Assembly (NCBI GenBank): GCA_037349105.1
Contig: JAYJMM010000032.1
Coordinates: forward strand, 1,578,501 to 1,642,500
DNA from: Limnomonas spitsbergensis
Lineage: Eukaryota > Chlorophyta > Chlorophyceae > Chlamydomonadales
Length of the DNA stretch: 64,000 bases
Direction of reading: 5' to 3'
How positions within the stretch are numbered: position 1 is the first letter of the stretch; every line of letters begins with the position of its first letter. Position numbers and translations under genes: made by a program. Below the pieces are notes generated by a model. That model had not been told where the DNA came from. It made no database searches and saw only the letters and a program-made list of their open reading frames with translations. Shown in pieces: positions 13,080 to 22,922 of the stretch.

Positions 13080-13260
13080 TTAGGGTTCACGCTTAATGAT
13101 TTAGGGTTTATGCTTAATACTTTAGGTTCCATATTTAATGATTTAGGGTTCATGCTTAATGATTAAGGGGTTATGATTCATGGTTTTGGGTTCATGCTTA
13201 ATGATTTAGGGTCCTTGCTTAATGATTTAGGGTTCATGCAAAATGATTTAGGGTTCATGT
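13080..13260 (+). repeat. ~21-bp minisatellite, TTCATGCTTAATGATTTAGG
   Basis: About eight imperfect head-to-tail units of the landmark TTCATGCTTAATGATTTAGG, each containing a TTTAGGG-like heptamer. A short copy in the same orientation is at 25082-25135, near the other end of the 13.5-kb block between the inverted satellite arrays. Confidence 0.85.
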
Positions 13261-13621
13261 CGCACCATAAAGCAGTAAACGCGCCAATATGGTAAACTCC
13301 GTAATCTCCGGTAAAGGCGCCTTAGAGAGGTGTCCTTCTACTCATAAACACGGTACATCACCGTACACACAGGCTCCTTGTACTTCAGACAAGAGCTGTT
13401 AACTGGCTACTGTAAGGTTCAGCCCTAGCGGGAAGTCTCTCTGCCTACGGGTAAGTCTGGGTGTCCCTGTCTCGTGGGTACCGCCCCTACTACTTCACTC
13501 GCCCCCCGCTCCTCAGCGTTAAGCCTATCGGGCATGCGCTGGGAGCCGGAAAAAAAGGGATCGGTACTGTTAGGAAGAAACTTCTGGTAATATGTACACC
13601 TCAGAAGATCAAAAGTATCAA

Positions 13622-13792
13622 AGCAAATCTGCCTGGTTCAGGCCTTCTACACGCATCTGCCTGGTTCAGGCCATATACACAAATCTGCCTGGTTCAGGCC
13701 GTTCACACGCATCTGCCTGATTCAGGCCATGTACACAAATCTGCCTGGTTCAGGCCGTCCAAACGCATCTGCCTGGTTCAAGCTTCCTTCAA
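13622..13792 (+). repeat. ~28-bp minisatellite, ATCTGCCTGGTTCAGGCC
   Basis: About six units with the core ATCTGCCTGGTTCAGGCC separated by ACACGC or ACACAA linkers. The open plus-strand frame across it is a by-product of the repeat. No coding evidence. Confidence 0.85.
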
Positions 13793-14470
13793 GGCAAAAT
13801 TCACATAATCTCTGCAGGCAATGCGCACATACTGCGCGTCATTCTAAGCATCTCAGTTGCTCATCACCAAACTTGGCTGTTAATCAGAATCATTAGGCCA
13901 GGCTAAGTATAACCGCTGCTCTCGCCCCACTGCGACATAGACGCCTGGTCTTTAAGGCCACAGGAAATGCGCGCCGCAGCAGCGGCTTCTGCCCCCTTGG
14001 GTACAATCACTACTCTACAAAATCAAGTCTTGTCGTCCATGCGCTAGCATATGTACTACCGCAGCCTTGCTGCTGCGGCTCTTGAGAAAATAATTTGTAT
14101 AACCCGTCGCTGCTCTAGGTCTTGCCGCCACCTAGCATAATCCGCCATTGGCCCGCTGGCCTCCGGCCCAACACCTGCCGTGCACTAGGACCAGGTGCGC
14201 TGTGCCTGAAAGCGTCAGTCTTCTGCTGCTCAGTTTCCTGCCCTGTCCTGCCGGTGACGGTGTGGGTATCGTCATATTTTCAGCGGCCTTGCCGCTCTGG
14301 GCTTGGCCTTCCCTGAGGTTCAGGTGTCGGTGCACCCTTCAAATGCCGATTCCTCTTCTATGTTGTAAGATCTAGCGCCACCTTGGCCCATCTATGGACC
14401 GCTCATGGGGTGACACTGGCCTCTCCTCATCCAAGGAATATCTTCCTCCAAAAAGTCTCTGCTTCCAAGA
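13793..14470. other. Non-coding stretch
   Basis: Mixed-composition sequence with short overlapping open frames on both strands, none with a recognisable domain or a consistent splice structure. I see no gene, RNA or repeat that can be supported. Confidence 0.35.
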
Positions 14471-14589
14471 AGCCTCGGCATGCCAAGTGTGAAGTTGGCA
14501 GGCCACCAGGTTTGCTCAGTCTTATATGCAGGTGAGGGCCTGAGGGGACATGTCACTTTTGGAGGCATGCCACGTGTGATGGGATTATG

Positions 14590-15260
14590 CCACCAAGTTC
14601 GCTCAGTCTCTAACGCAGGTGACTGGGCATGCCACGTTAGGGACATGCCACCAAGTTCGCTCAGTCTCTAACGCAGGTGAGGCGGCATGCCACTGCCACG
14701 CCGCATATCCATGGGGCATGCCATGTTCAGGACATGCCACCAGGTTTGCTCAGTCTCTAACGCAGGTGAGGGGGCATGCCACTGCAACTTGTAAAGGTAT
14801 TATGCCACCAAGTTCGCTCAGTCTCTAATGCAAGTGAGGGGGCATGCCACTGCAACTTGTAAAGGTATTATGCCACCAAGTTCGCCCAGTCTCTAATGCA
14901 CGTGAGGGGGCATGCCACTGCAACTTGTAAAGGTATTATGCCACCAAGTTCGCCCAGTCTCTAATGCACGTGAGGGGGCATGCCACTGCAACTTGTAAAG
15001 GTATTATGCCACCAAGTTTGCCCAGTCTCTACCGCAAGTGAGGGGGCATGCCACTGCAACTTGTAAAGGTATTATGCCACCAAGTTCGCTCAGTCTCTAA
15101 TGCAAGTGAGGGGGCATGCCACTGCAACTTGTAAAGGTATTATGCCACCAAGTTCACCCAGTCTCTACCGCAAGTGAGGGGGCATGCCACTGCAACGTGT
15201 TAAGGTATTATGCCACCAAGTTTGCTCAGTCTCTAATGCAAGTGAGCGGGCATGCCGCAT
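14590..15260 (+). repeat. 68-bp minisatellite carrying donor-like CAGGTGAGG
   Basis: Units of 68 bp (e.g. starts at 14811 and 14879) contain GCCACCAAGTTCGCTCAGTC, CTCTAACGCAGGTGAGGGGG, CATGCCACTGC, then AACTTGTAAAGGTATTATG. Early units keep a good splice donor (CGCAG|GTGAGG); later units decay to GCAAGTGAGG. More divergent units continue to about 15470. It lies just upstream of the decayed LRR exons, so it may be a former exon end amplified within an intron. Confidence 0.75.
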
Positions 15261-15569
15261 GTCCATGGGGCATGCTATTTTTAGCGTTTGCCATCACCAT
15301 CAATTTCGCTCAGTCTCAAACGCAGGTGAGGGGGCATGCCATGTGTCCATGGGGCAGGCCACGTGTCTATGGGGCATGCCAAGTGTGAAGGGGGCACACC
15401 ACCAAGAATGTACAATATGCAACTCAGGTGCGGGGCAGGCCACCAAGTTCGCTCAGTCTTAAACACAGGTGAGTGCTTGTGAAACTGGGGACATGTCACT
15501 TTGGGAGGCATGCCACGTGTGAAGCCTTTAACCCCTGGCACCGGCGCCTGATATAGTCTCTATCTTATT

Positions 15570-16960
15570 GCAGGAGATTGCCATGCACCCTGCCCTGGGA
15601 GGCTTGGACCTCACTGGATTTTGTGTCCCCTGAACCCTAAACCCTCTTGCAGGAGATTGCCATGCATTCCTCCCTGGAAGGATTGGACCCTTAACCCTAA
15701 CCCTTAACCCTAACCCTTAAACAATAAACCCTATACCCTCTTGCAGGAGATTGCCATGCATCCTTCCCTGGAAGGATTGGACCTCAGCCACAACCCGTTT
15801 GGCACAGAGAGTGGGGACGAGGGCATGGCCAGCATAGCTGAGGACTTGAAGGTGAACAGTGTGAAATTCTGTCGTTCAAATTACTCCAGCTTCACGCCTT
15901 CCTTGCATTTAACTCCTTGCGGTGACGAGGGCACAGCCTGCATATCCAAAGACTTGGAAATCGGTTACTGTAATGTTTTCTACATACGCATTAGTGGATT
16001 GAAAGGTAAATATAAAACTACGCCCCGCAGGGACTTGAACGTTGAGGGAACGGTGCGGCATCTCTGGGCCGAGGCCGCTTTTGCACTGTCACCATAACAC
16101 GCCTTTAAAGCCTGGCCAGCATAGCTGAGGACTTTGATTTCACTGCCTCCTGCATGCGTGCCATAACTCGTCTTTGCACCCAACTCATTTTGCCATGCAG
16201 GCACAGCCAGCATAGCCGAGGACTTGGCAGGTCAATGCACCTAGTCTGTCTGACTGCCTGGTCCTCAACCCTGCTAATCCAGCCAACCCTCATTTTGAGG
16301 CCATGCAGACATAGCCAGCTTAGCCGAGGACTTGGCAGGTCAATGCACCTAGTCTGTCTGACTGCCTGGTCCTCAACCCTGCTAATCCAGCCAACCCTCA
16401 CTTTGAGGCCACGAGGGCATAGCCAGCTTAGCCGAGGAATTAAAGGAGTAAAACTACGCTCCCTAGCGGTGTGCGGGTTAAGGGAACAGCGCAGCATGGG
16501 GCCGAAGCCACATCTGCACCTTAAACATAGCATAGCCGAGGACTTGAAAGTGGTTGCAGGTCATCTACCCTGGCCTGTCTGACTGCCGGAGACTGACCCC
16601 TGAGAACTCAGCTATCGCTCGGGTTGTGTTCACCAGCTCAGCCACTGTCATGCCCCCCGGGCCTGTCTGACCGTCAGATCCTAAACCATGTTTACATACC
16701 GGCAATAGTATTCCCGGGTTGCGATCACCAGGGCTAATAGCCAGCATAGACAGGAGCTTGGAGTGTATTGCTCCCGGCATGTCTGACTACCTGCATCTAA
16801 CCCTGTTAATCCAGCAAGCGATAGGGGTGCAGCCACCTAGTTTAGGGTTTAGGGTTTAGGGCCCTAAACCCTAAACCCTAAACCCTAAACCCTACACCCT
16901 AAACCCACCAAAGCATGGCCTGCATAGCTGAGGACTGGGAAGGTCACTGCTTCCAGCATA
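15570..16960 (+). pseudogene. Decayed leucine-rich-repeat (RNI-like) gene fragment
   Basis: The motif GDEGxASIAEDL is typical of ribonuclease-inhibitor-like LRRs (LDLSxNxxGdeGaxalAexL). The best block is 15747-15862, preceded by a good acceptor (CTCTTGCAG) and encoding EIAMHPSLEGLDLSHNPFG followed by GDEGMASIAEDLKVN. Further remnants of the same motif lie at about 15922, 16105, 16197, 16305, 16410, 16525 and 16913, the middle ones about 105 bp apart, with stops and frame changes between them. The acceptor plus exon start (TTGCAGGAGATTGCCATGCA) occurs three times, at about 15570, 15651 and 15745. No intact gene can be assembled. Functional LRR proteins of this type act in protein binding, but this copy looks dead or is an exon cluster of a gene I cannot delimit. 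Confidence 0.6.
16840..16907. repeat. Head-to-head telomere-type repeat junction
   Basis: Three TTTAGGG units (16840-16861) run directly into about six CCCTAAA units (16862-16907, one variant CCCTACA), with the symmetric junction TTTAGGG|CCCTAAA. Plant-type telomeres end in TTTAGGG, so this is the arrangement expected from end-to-end fusion of two telomeres, or from insertion of telomeric DNA during break repair. It lies in the tail of the decayed LRR region. Confidence 0.9.
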
Positions 16961-17037
16961 CATGCCTGCTTTTGTTTTATCTGCTTCTCCCGGCCTCAAT
17001 CCTTGCCTCAGCTCCGCCTGCTTCAGCTTTGCTTGCC

Positions 17038-18078
17038 TCAGCTTGGCCCCCCTCGCTCCTCTTCCTCCTCTTCCGTCTCTTCCCCCTCTTCCGTCTCATT
17101 CTCCTCTTCTGCCGCAGGCCTGTGATCTGTGACAGACAGGTCCCCCATTTCCAGGGCGAACTTCTCCCACAGCACCACCTGCTGCGTCAGTACAGTGATC
17201 TGCTCCTCATCGGTCATATTCAAGTACCCTGGCACCGTGATTACGAACGTGCTCAGCTTGCCCCTGGTGGCCATTGGCAGCCCCTCATAGAACATGTGCG
17301 AGACCGAGTGCCTTCTGCCAAAGTAGTCCACTGCATCCCTGGAGATCTGCAGCAACTCTGCTGTGGACAGTACTCTGTGCGCAAACGCCTCCACTGTCTC
17401 CTCTGGCTCGACCTCTGGATCCAAGGTTGTTTTGACTCCCAGCTTGAGGTTGGTGATCGCGGATCTCTCATCCGAGGTCGGCTTCCCCACCTCCTCTTTT
17501 ACCACCCTGATCCACAGGGTAAGAAGGGAAACCTCACAGCACTGCTCCTCTGCTGGAGCGGCCCACTGCCCCCCGATCCTTTCCATATCCTTGGTGGCCC
17601 TGTCCCCTGCGTGGGGCGCTGCCCTGATGGCCGCCATCAACGGCCCCACACTGGCAGGCTTGTTGTTCCACAACCTGGCCAGGGATCGCACGAGCATGGC
17701 CATGGCCGAGGGTGACTGGCAGGATCCAACAATCTCCCCTGCCACCGTGGCCAGCGCCGGTGGTTCATCTGACAGCGCCAGCCTGTTGTGTGATCCCCAA
17801 TAGCCACACGCCTGGCAATATTTCTTGGCTGCAACCGCGCCCGGGTGTGACATATCCAACACCGGCACGTTGCCTTGGATAGCTGGGATTTTGGTATATT
17901 TGGCCACCCCTGCCAGCTGCAGGTACATCTGATGCAGCACCTGCAGGTTCATCCTTGCCTGCTCCCTATCGAGCCTCTTCATTTCCTGGTCGCTGGACTC
18001 CCGCCTGGCCCCTGGCCCGCGCCTGTCCGCTCCACCTGACCCCGACTCGTCTGAACTGGAGTCTGATCCAGATCGCAA
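17038..18078 (-). CDS. Gag-like retroelement ORF, C-terminal (capsid-like) part
   Basis: Minus-strand open frame of 346 residues. It has a Ser/Glu-rich N-terminus, a CX2CX6H motif (CQACGYWGSH, near residue 87), and a central helical region rich in Trp, Leu and Glu that resembles LTR-retrotransposon Gag capsid (for example ETVEAFAHRVLSTAE, then FYEGLPMATRGKL, then QQVVLWEKF). It ends in an acidic Glu-rich tail. The GLP-x-x-x-R-x-x-L block is usual in Ty3/Gypsy-type Gag. It follows the Gln/Pro repeat frame upstream, offset by a frameshift at about 18050-18080. No protease, reverse transcriptase or integrase is seen in the window. The Gag assignment is an inference from pattern, without a database search. 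Confidence 0.5.
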   Translation of the reverse strand: MRSGSDSSSDESGSGGADRRGPGARRESSDQEMKRLDREQARMNLQVLHQMYLQLAGVAKYTKIPAIQGNVPVLDMSHPGAVAAKKYCQACGYWGSHNRLALSDEPPALATVAGEIVGSCQSPSAMAMLVRSLARLWNNKPASVGPLMAAIRAAPHAGDRATKDMERIGGQWAAPAEEQCCEVSLLTLWIRVVKEEVGKPTSDERSAITNLKLGVKTTLDPEVEPEETVEAFAHRVLSTAELLQISRDAVDYFGRRHSVSHMFYEGLPMATRGKLSTFVITVPGYLNMTDEEQITVLTQQVVLWEKFALEMGDLSVTDHRPAAEEENETEEGEETEEEEEERGGPS

Positions 18079-19052
18079 CTGTCGCCCCCTGATGGGCTGC
18101 GCTGGTACTGGCTGTTTCTGCGGCCAGCCCCATCCTGGGCTTGTCCGCCCCCGGACGACTGTCTGCCGGCCCCGCCCGCGGAGCCTCTGCTCCTCTCGGG
18201 TGGCGGCTGATCAGCCTCATCTCTGCTTTTTCTCTCCTCTGGGCCAGACTCCCGAGGCTGTGATCCTCTGCCGGATTCTGCCTGCCCCCTGGGCGGCTCC
18301 TGGCCTGGCCCGCCTGGCTGTGTCCTCCTGCCGTATTCTGCCGGCCCCCTGGGCGGCTCCTGGCTCTGCCATGTTGGCTGTTCCCTGCCGTCTGCCTGCC
18401 CCCTGGGCGGCTCCTGGCTCTGCCAGCTTGGCTGTTTATTTCCGTCTGCCTGCCCCCTGGGCGGCTCCTGGCTCTGCCAGCTTGGCTGTTCCCTGCCGTA
18501 TGCCTGCCCCCTGGGCGGCTCCTGGCTCTGCCAGCTTGGCTGTTTCTTTCCGTCTGCCTGCCCCCTGGGCGGCTCCTGGCCCTGCCAGCTTGGCTGTTCC
18601 CTGCCGTCTGCCTGCCCCCTGGGCGGCTCCTGGCTCTGCCAGCTTGGCTGTTCCCTGCCGTATGCCTTCCCCCTGGGCGGCTCCTGGCTCTGCCAGCTTG
18701 GCTGTGTCCCTCCTGTGTAATTCCTGACCCAGGAATCTGACAGCACCTCCTCTCTGTCTCTGGACCCTGGGGTGGGCGAGGCCCTTGCCTGCTGCTGCCA
18801 CCTTTGGACCTCCCTGAGCTCCTCTGGTTGCTGCACAGCTGTTTCATAACCTTCCCACTCTTGATCCTCCACTTCTTCATCCTCGGGTTCAGATCCAGGC
18901 TCCTCCTGATCTCCTTTCACCCCATTGCCCCACTCATCTGCGAAGGTCTTAACGGCCAGGGCTGCCTCGCGTCCTGCTCCTCCCTTGGACGCCTGTCCAA
19001 GGGCGGCCAACAGCGTCGCCCTGTCCTGCCCCGTGTGTGGAATCCCCATCAT
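17979..19052 (-). CDS. Gag-like retroelement ORF, middle part with 18-residue repeats
   Basis: Minus-strand frame of 357 residues. It starts with a compact helical region (residues 1-60), then an acidic stretch, then about eight copies of an 18-residue Gln/Pro-rich repeat built on SWQSQEPPRGQADGREQP (54-bp units), then Arg/Ser/Gly-rich sequence. It lies in the same frame as the 1,220-residue frame upstream: between them (19053-19259) the frame is open and coding-like except for a TAG at 19260-19262 and a TAA near 19095. The set is therefore one reading frame with two nonsense codons, or a readthrough design. The 3' end slips into the next frame near 18060. Confidence 0.5.
   Translation of the reverse strand: MMGIPHTGQDRATLLAALGQASKGGAGREAALAVKTFADEWGNGVKGDQEEPGSEPEDEEVEDQEWEGYETAVQQPEELREVQRWQQQARASPTPGSRDREEVLSDSWVRNYTGGTQPSWQSQEPPRGKAYGREQPSWQSQEPPRGQADGREQPSWQGQEPPRGQADGKKQPSWQSQEPPRGQAYGREQPSWQSQEPPRGQADGNKQPSWQSQEPPRGQADGREQPTWQSQEPPRGPAEYGRRTQPGGPGQEPPRGQAESGRGSQPRESGPEERKSRDEADQPPPERSRGSAGGAGRQSSGGGQAQDGAGRRNSQYQRSPSGGDSCDLDQTPVQTSRGQVERTGAGQGPGGSPATRK
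18270..18715 (-). repeat. 54-bp coding minisatellite within the gag-like ORF
   Basis: About eight units of 54 bp (18 codons) with the plus-strand landmark CCCCTGGGCGGCTCCTGGC, e.g. at 18401 and 18455. They are in frame on the minus strand and encode a Gln/Pro-rich linker. The unit length is an exact multiple of three and the minus frame stays open throughout, suggesting past selection on the protein. Confidence 0.85.
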
Positions 19053-19259
19053 GGCCTTCGTTGCCCACTCCCTCAGATGATGGGCCCTGAATTACTCAAT
19101 CGCATTCACCTGATCGCTGAAGTGGGAGAAATACCTGGAGCAAACTTGCTTCCGCAGGTTCGCCACCCACCGCAGAATCCCCCTCCAGCCGATCGGCTGC
19201 AGATCCTCCTCAATGAGCTCCTGTAGATCTGCCACCTTCACCGCCCTGGAGTGCTCTGA

Positions 19260-22200
19260 CTATCTGGGGCCTTCCTCCTGTGCCCACGCTGGATTATTGG
19301 AAAATCCATACAGGCCGCCCCCTCGGCTGCCGCCTCTCTTCACTTGGCCGCTAAATCCCTCCTTGGATCTCTGCACGGGCCTGCCCACACTGGGGAGAAA
19401 CCTGGACAGGGGTGTTCCATACACCGTGGACCCTACCACCCTCCTGACTGGAGTGCGGTGCGGCCTCAGCTGCCCCCTTGGATCTTCTTCCCTCATCAGG
19501 TCAGCCAAAGGCTTTCCCACCGGCACAGCCGTCCTTTTGCTCTGGATCCGCGGTTCATCGTTCTCCTGCGAAACCTGCCCGGCCATCGCTGGTTTGGCTC
19601 CTGCCCCCTCGCGCTTGACTTCTGCAGGTCCGCGCCTGGCCACACTGACCTCTGCTTTCACCAGCGGCTCGCCTGCCCTGACCTTGTCCCGGCCTGCAAG
19701 CCCCTCTGGGCCTGCGGCAACATCCGCCCTGTGGTCACTTTGGCTGGACTCCTCCTTGACCCGCTGCGCAGTCCTTGCCCCCCTGGGCGGATTCTGCTGC
19801 ACAGCGGCGTCTGGACCACAGTTTCGCCCTGTATCACTGCTCTGGGATACCTCAGCTGCTGGATCCAAAATCAGCTCTGGGGTTCCTCCCCCTTGCGTCG
19901 ACCGCTGCTCAGCTCCCAGGCCCTTCCTGGGATCCGCGAGCACCGGGCCCCCTCGGCCAATTCCTTTTTGTGTCACTTGAACTCGCACCGTGTCATCAGC
20001 CAGCTTCCCTTCCTCCGCGGACAGGGAGCGGTCTTGCACTAGCACCTTGCGCGCGCCTGCGGCCGGATCCGCTGGCCCGGCCAGCTTCACCGCAATCCGC
20101 ATTGCTTCCTCTGCAATTACTGCATCACTGGCCTCATCCGGGTCCTCACCCGGCTCCAGCCCCCTCTGGATGTTGACATCCATGAGGTGCTCACATGCCC
20201 TGTCGCTGTGCTCGCACTCGAACCCGCAGAACATACATACTCCTCCGGTGTTACGCCTCATGGCCTGACGCATGGCATTGCGGATGTCCATCGGCTGCTG
20301 ACGGGCACCTGTTGCGCGATCCTCCCAGAGCCTGGCCAGCTCCACATCTGCAGGCACCGCAGCATGGATTGCTACCGGGCACACATTCCTGCTGCTGCTG
20401 TCGTCCACGGGTGCTGGCACCGGAGACCTGCTGCTCCTAGCTGCTTCCACGTCACTGTCAGCTGCCCTGCATGCCACTGCCTGGCTGGACCTGCTGCAGC
20501 CGTCTGGGCCGAGACTCAGGCTAGGGCTGGCTTGACCCACTGGCCCACACTGCTCTGCTGAGCGGAAGCCCTCCTGCCTGGGAAATCTGGGCGCGCACCC
20601 CTGGTGCTGCGGTGGTTGTGCCTCTTCTTTCGCCTCATGGCTGGCCTGCTCAGCCCTGTGCCCCCCGGGTAGTGCCACGTGCCATGCAACCATGGCTGTC
20701 TGCTGCAGCTGCTGCTCTTCTTCCTCCTCGCCTGTTGGCAGCAGCGCCTGTAGGTTCTGTTTGGCATGTTCCAAGCGATGCTTCATCATCCTCAGCTGCC
20801 TGGTCATCCTCATCTTCCAGGCCAACATTGGCTGCCTGGCCACCCACAGCTGCCTGGCCACTCCTTTGAGCTTCTGCCGGTACCAGTTAACCTTTTCCCT
20901 CAGCATGGGTATGGAGACTCCCTGCTCCTCTGACCCCTCAGGATTCTCTGCCGCCCCCAGCTGTTTGTTGGCCTGCTGGGCCGCCCCTGGTTCTGATATT
21001 GGCACCTGGACCCCTCCTGGAGCTGCTGCCACTGGTGGTGTGACAGGCCCATCCTCTTCTGGCTGGTGCATCTGCATCAGCACCGGCACCGGCGCATGCC
21101 TGTGCACGTGGTCCTCAACCTCACTTGATCCAGCTGGTTCCTCAGCCACCTGCTGGTTCAGCTTCTGCTCCCGCAAATGCAGGTGGCTCGGCTCGCAGCC
21201 ACCAGCCACCACAGGTGTCACAGGAGCTGCCTCCATCTGCAAGCACAGCTGCGGCACCTGCACCTGCAGTTGGCCTGGCTCGCAGCCACCGGCCACCACA
21301 GGTGTTACAGTTCCTGCCTCCCGCTGCTGGCACAGCCGTGGCGCCTGCACCTGCAGTTGGCCCGGCTCGCAGCCACCAGCCACCACAGGTGTCACAGGAG
21401 CTGCCTCCCTCTGCAAGCACAGCCGTGTCGCTTGCACCTGCAGTTGGCCTGGCTCGCAGCCACCGGCCACCACAGGTGTCACAGGGGCTGCTTCCCTCTG
21501 CAAGCACAGCCGCGGCGCCTGCACCTGCAGTTGGCCTGGCTCGCAGCCACCAGCCACCACAGGTGTCACAGGAGCTGCCTCCCTCTGCAAGCACAGCCGC
21601 GTCGCTTGCACCTGCAGTTGGCCTGGCTCGCAGCCACCGGCCACCACAGGTGTCACAGGAGCTGCCTCCCTCTGCAAGCACAGCTGCGGCGCCTGCACCT
21701 GCAGTTGGTCTGGCTCGCAGCCACCAGCCACCACAGGTGTCACAGGACCTGCCTCCCTCTGCAAGCGATGCCGCGTCGCCTGCACCTGCAGTTGGCCCGG
21801 CTCGCAGCCACCGGCCACCACAGGTGTCACAGGGGCTGCTTCCCTCTGCAAGCACAGCCGCGGCGCCTGCACCTGCAGTTGGCCTGGCTCGCAGCCACCG
21901 GCCACCACAGATTGATCCTCCTGATCCTGTTTATCCTGCTCTGGGACGACCCCAAACCTCGCATGATCCTCAGCCTCGCTTGCCCTGCGCGGGCCAGCCC
22001 TGTGCTCAGCCCTTCCTGTCAGATCACTGCTGATCAGGTGCAGCTGCTCGCTAGCTACCGGGCTATCCCGCCTGGGTGGAAAGGCCCTCCCCCGGGCCTG
22101 CTGTTGGTCCCTGGGACTTGGTTCACTGTCACTGCTGAGGATATCAAACATGGACCAGCCGTTGGGAGACAACTGATTACCTGGCTGCTCCATACACATG

Positions 22201-22922
22201 GTCAGTGCCTCCAAGGGTGCGCGCTGCTGGGGCACAGCCAGACTGCTTAACCCCGCCTGCTCTGCGTCACACACACTTTTCCATACTCCAGTGATCCACT
22301 GCCCTAGCATGTTCCATCCTATTGGCTGAGCCAGATCCTCCTTCCTTTTTACTGGGGGCCATTTCGCAGTGGCGTCTTTTGCTCTACTCACCGCCTGCAG
22401 ATCTGCAGGTTTCCTGATCACCTGACCTCCACCACGGGGCATCGTACCGTTCTCTTTTTTAACGCACTGCGCAGCACTTGCCACTCTCAGCAGCCTCTTC
22501 TGCGTCGCGTATTCTGGCCCACTGCCTAGGTCTCTGGCTCCCTCGCACTCTGCTGCCTTCTCTGGGGCTGCAGAGGCGCCTGCCCCTTGATCACCGTGAT
22601 CGGGCTTGTTCATGACTCGTCGCGCAGCCCCTGCCCCACTGGGCAGGTCCTGCTGAGGTGCGCCTTCTGGACCACTGTCCCGATCTGCGCCACTGGTCTG
22701 CGACACCTCAGCGGCCGAGTCCAATGTCAGTTCAGGGGTTCTTCCTCCCTGTCTCAACCACTGCGCATATTCCAGGCCTTGCCTTGGAATATCCAGGGTT
22801 GATTGGGGCACTGGCCCACCTCGGCCAATCCCTTTGTGCGACACTCCAGCGCCCACAGTGCCATCAGCCTGCCCAACGCTCTTGGGCCAAGCTTGATCTG
22901 CACTGGGCACCTTGCACCCCAA
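19260..22922 (-). CDS. Large gag-like retroelement ORF (1,220 residues)
   Basis: The longest open frame in the window. Features in order: a module with KGIGRGGP and PELTLDSAAEVSQ near the N-terminus; nine 29-residue repeats (VVAGGCEPGQLQVQAP type) around residues 340-580; a coiled-coil-like Arg/Gln-rich segment after about residue 660; a compact Cys/His motif CMFCGFECEHSDRACEH (near residue 895, at 20187-20240), which is a plausible zinc-binding site; a second KGIGRGGP module (19745-20015); then a basic C-terminus. The same module appears in the upstream frame, so it is present three times in the locus. The 3' neighbour continues in the same frame after a TAG. I do not recognise a specific family; the Cys/His motif and context suggest a retroelement structural protein. 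Confidence 0.5.
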   Translation of the reverse strand: MGCKVPSADQAWPKSVGQADGTVGAGVSHKGIGRGGPVPQSTLDIPRQGLEYAQWLRQGGRTPELTLDSAAEVSQTSGADRDSGPEGAPQQDLPSGAGAARRVMNKPDHGDQGAGASAAPEKAAECEGARDLGSGPEYATQKRLLRVASAAQCVKKENGTMPRGGGQVIRKPADLQAVSRAKDATAKWPPVKRKEDLAQPIGWNMLGQWITGVWKSVCDAEQAGLSSLAVPQQRAPLEALTMCMEQPGNQLSPNGWSMFDILSSDSEPSPRDQQQARGRAFPPRRDSPVASEQLHLISSDLTGRAEHRAGPRRASEAEDHARFGVVPEQDKQDQEDQSVVAGGCEPGQLQVQAPRLCLQREAAPVTPVVAGGCEPGQLQVQATRHRLQREAGPVTPVVAGGCEPDQLQVQAPQLCLQREAAPVTPVVAGGCEPGQLQVQATRLCLQREAAPVTPVVAGGCEPGQLQVQAPRLCLQREAAPVTPVVAGGCEPGQLQVQATRLCLQREAAPVTPVVAGGCEPGQLQVQAPRLCQQREAGTVTPVVAGGCEPGQLQVQVPQLCLQMEAAPVTPVVAGGCEPSHLHLREQKLNQQVAEEPAGSSEVEDHVHRHAPVPVLMQMHQPEEDGPVTPPVAAAPGGVQVPISEPGAAQQANKQLGAAENPEGSEEQGVSIPMLREKVNWYRQKLKGVARQLWVARQPMLAWKMRMTRQLRMMKHRLEHAKQNLQALLPTGEEEEEQQLQQTAMVAWHVALPGGHRAEQASHEAKEEAQPPQHQGCAPRFPRQEGFRSAEQCGPVGQASPSLSLGPDGCSRSSQAVACRAADSDVEAARSSRSPVPAPVDDSSSRNVCPVAIHAAVPADVELARLWEDRATGARQQPMDIRNAMRQAMRRNTGGVCMFCGFECEHSDRACEHLMDVNIQRGLEPGEDPDEASDAVIAEEAMRIAVKLAGPADPAAGARKVLVQDRSLSAEEGKLADDTVRVQVTQKGIGRGGPVLADPRKGLGAEQRSTQGGGTPELILDPAAEVSQSSDTGRNCGPDAAVQQNPPRGARTAQRVKEESSQSDHRADVAAGPEGLAGRDKVRAGEPLVKAEVSVARRGPAEVKREGAGAKPAMAGQVSQENDEPRIQSKRTAVPVGKPLADLMREEDPRGQLRPHRTPVRRVVGSTVYGTPLSRFLPSVGRPVQRSKEGFSGQVKRGGSRGGGLYGFSNNPAWAQEEGPR
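21185..21910 (-). repeat. 87-bp coding minisatellite, 9 units
   Basis: Nine units of exactly 87 bp (29 codons), with the plus-strand landmark GGCTCGCAGCCACC at about 21190, 21277, 21364, 21451, 21538, 21625, 21712, 21799 and 21886. On the minus strand the encoded repeat is VVAGGCEPGQLQVQAP followed by a Leu/Cys/Gln-rich segment and APVTP. Two subtypes (CACCAGCC and CACCGGCC) partly alternate, pointing to two-unit amplification. Confidence 0.9.

Noticed and set aside
13461..13808. 115-residue plus-strand open frame
   Set aside because: It runs across the ATCTGCCTGGTTCAGGCC minisatellite; the repeated residues reflect the DNA repeat.
16915..22250. Several long plus-strand open frames opposite the gag-like locus, with Cys/Ser- or Leu/His-rich repeats
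   Set aside because: They are antisense to the minus-strand frames, which carry the homologous modules, the Cys/His motif and the capsid-like region. The plus frames have only repeat-derived patterns.
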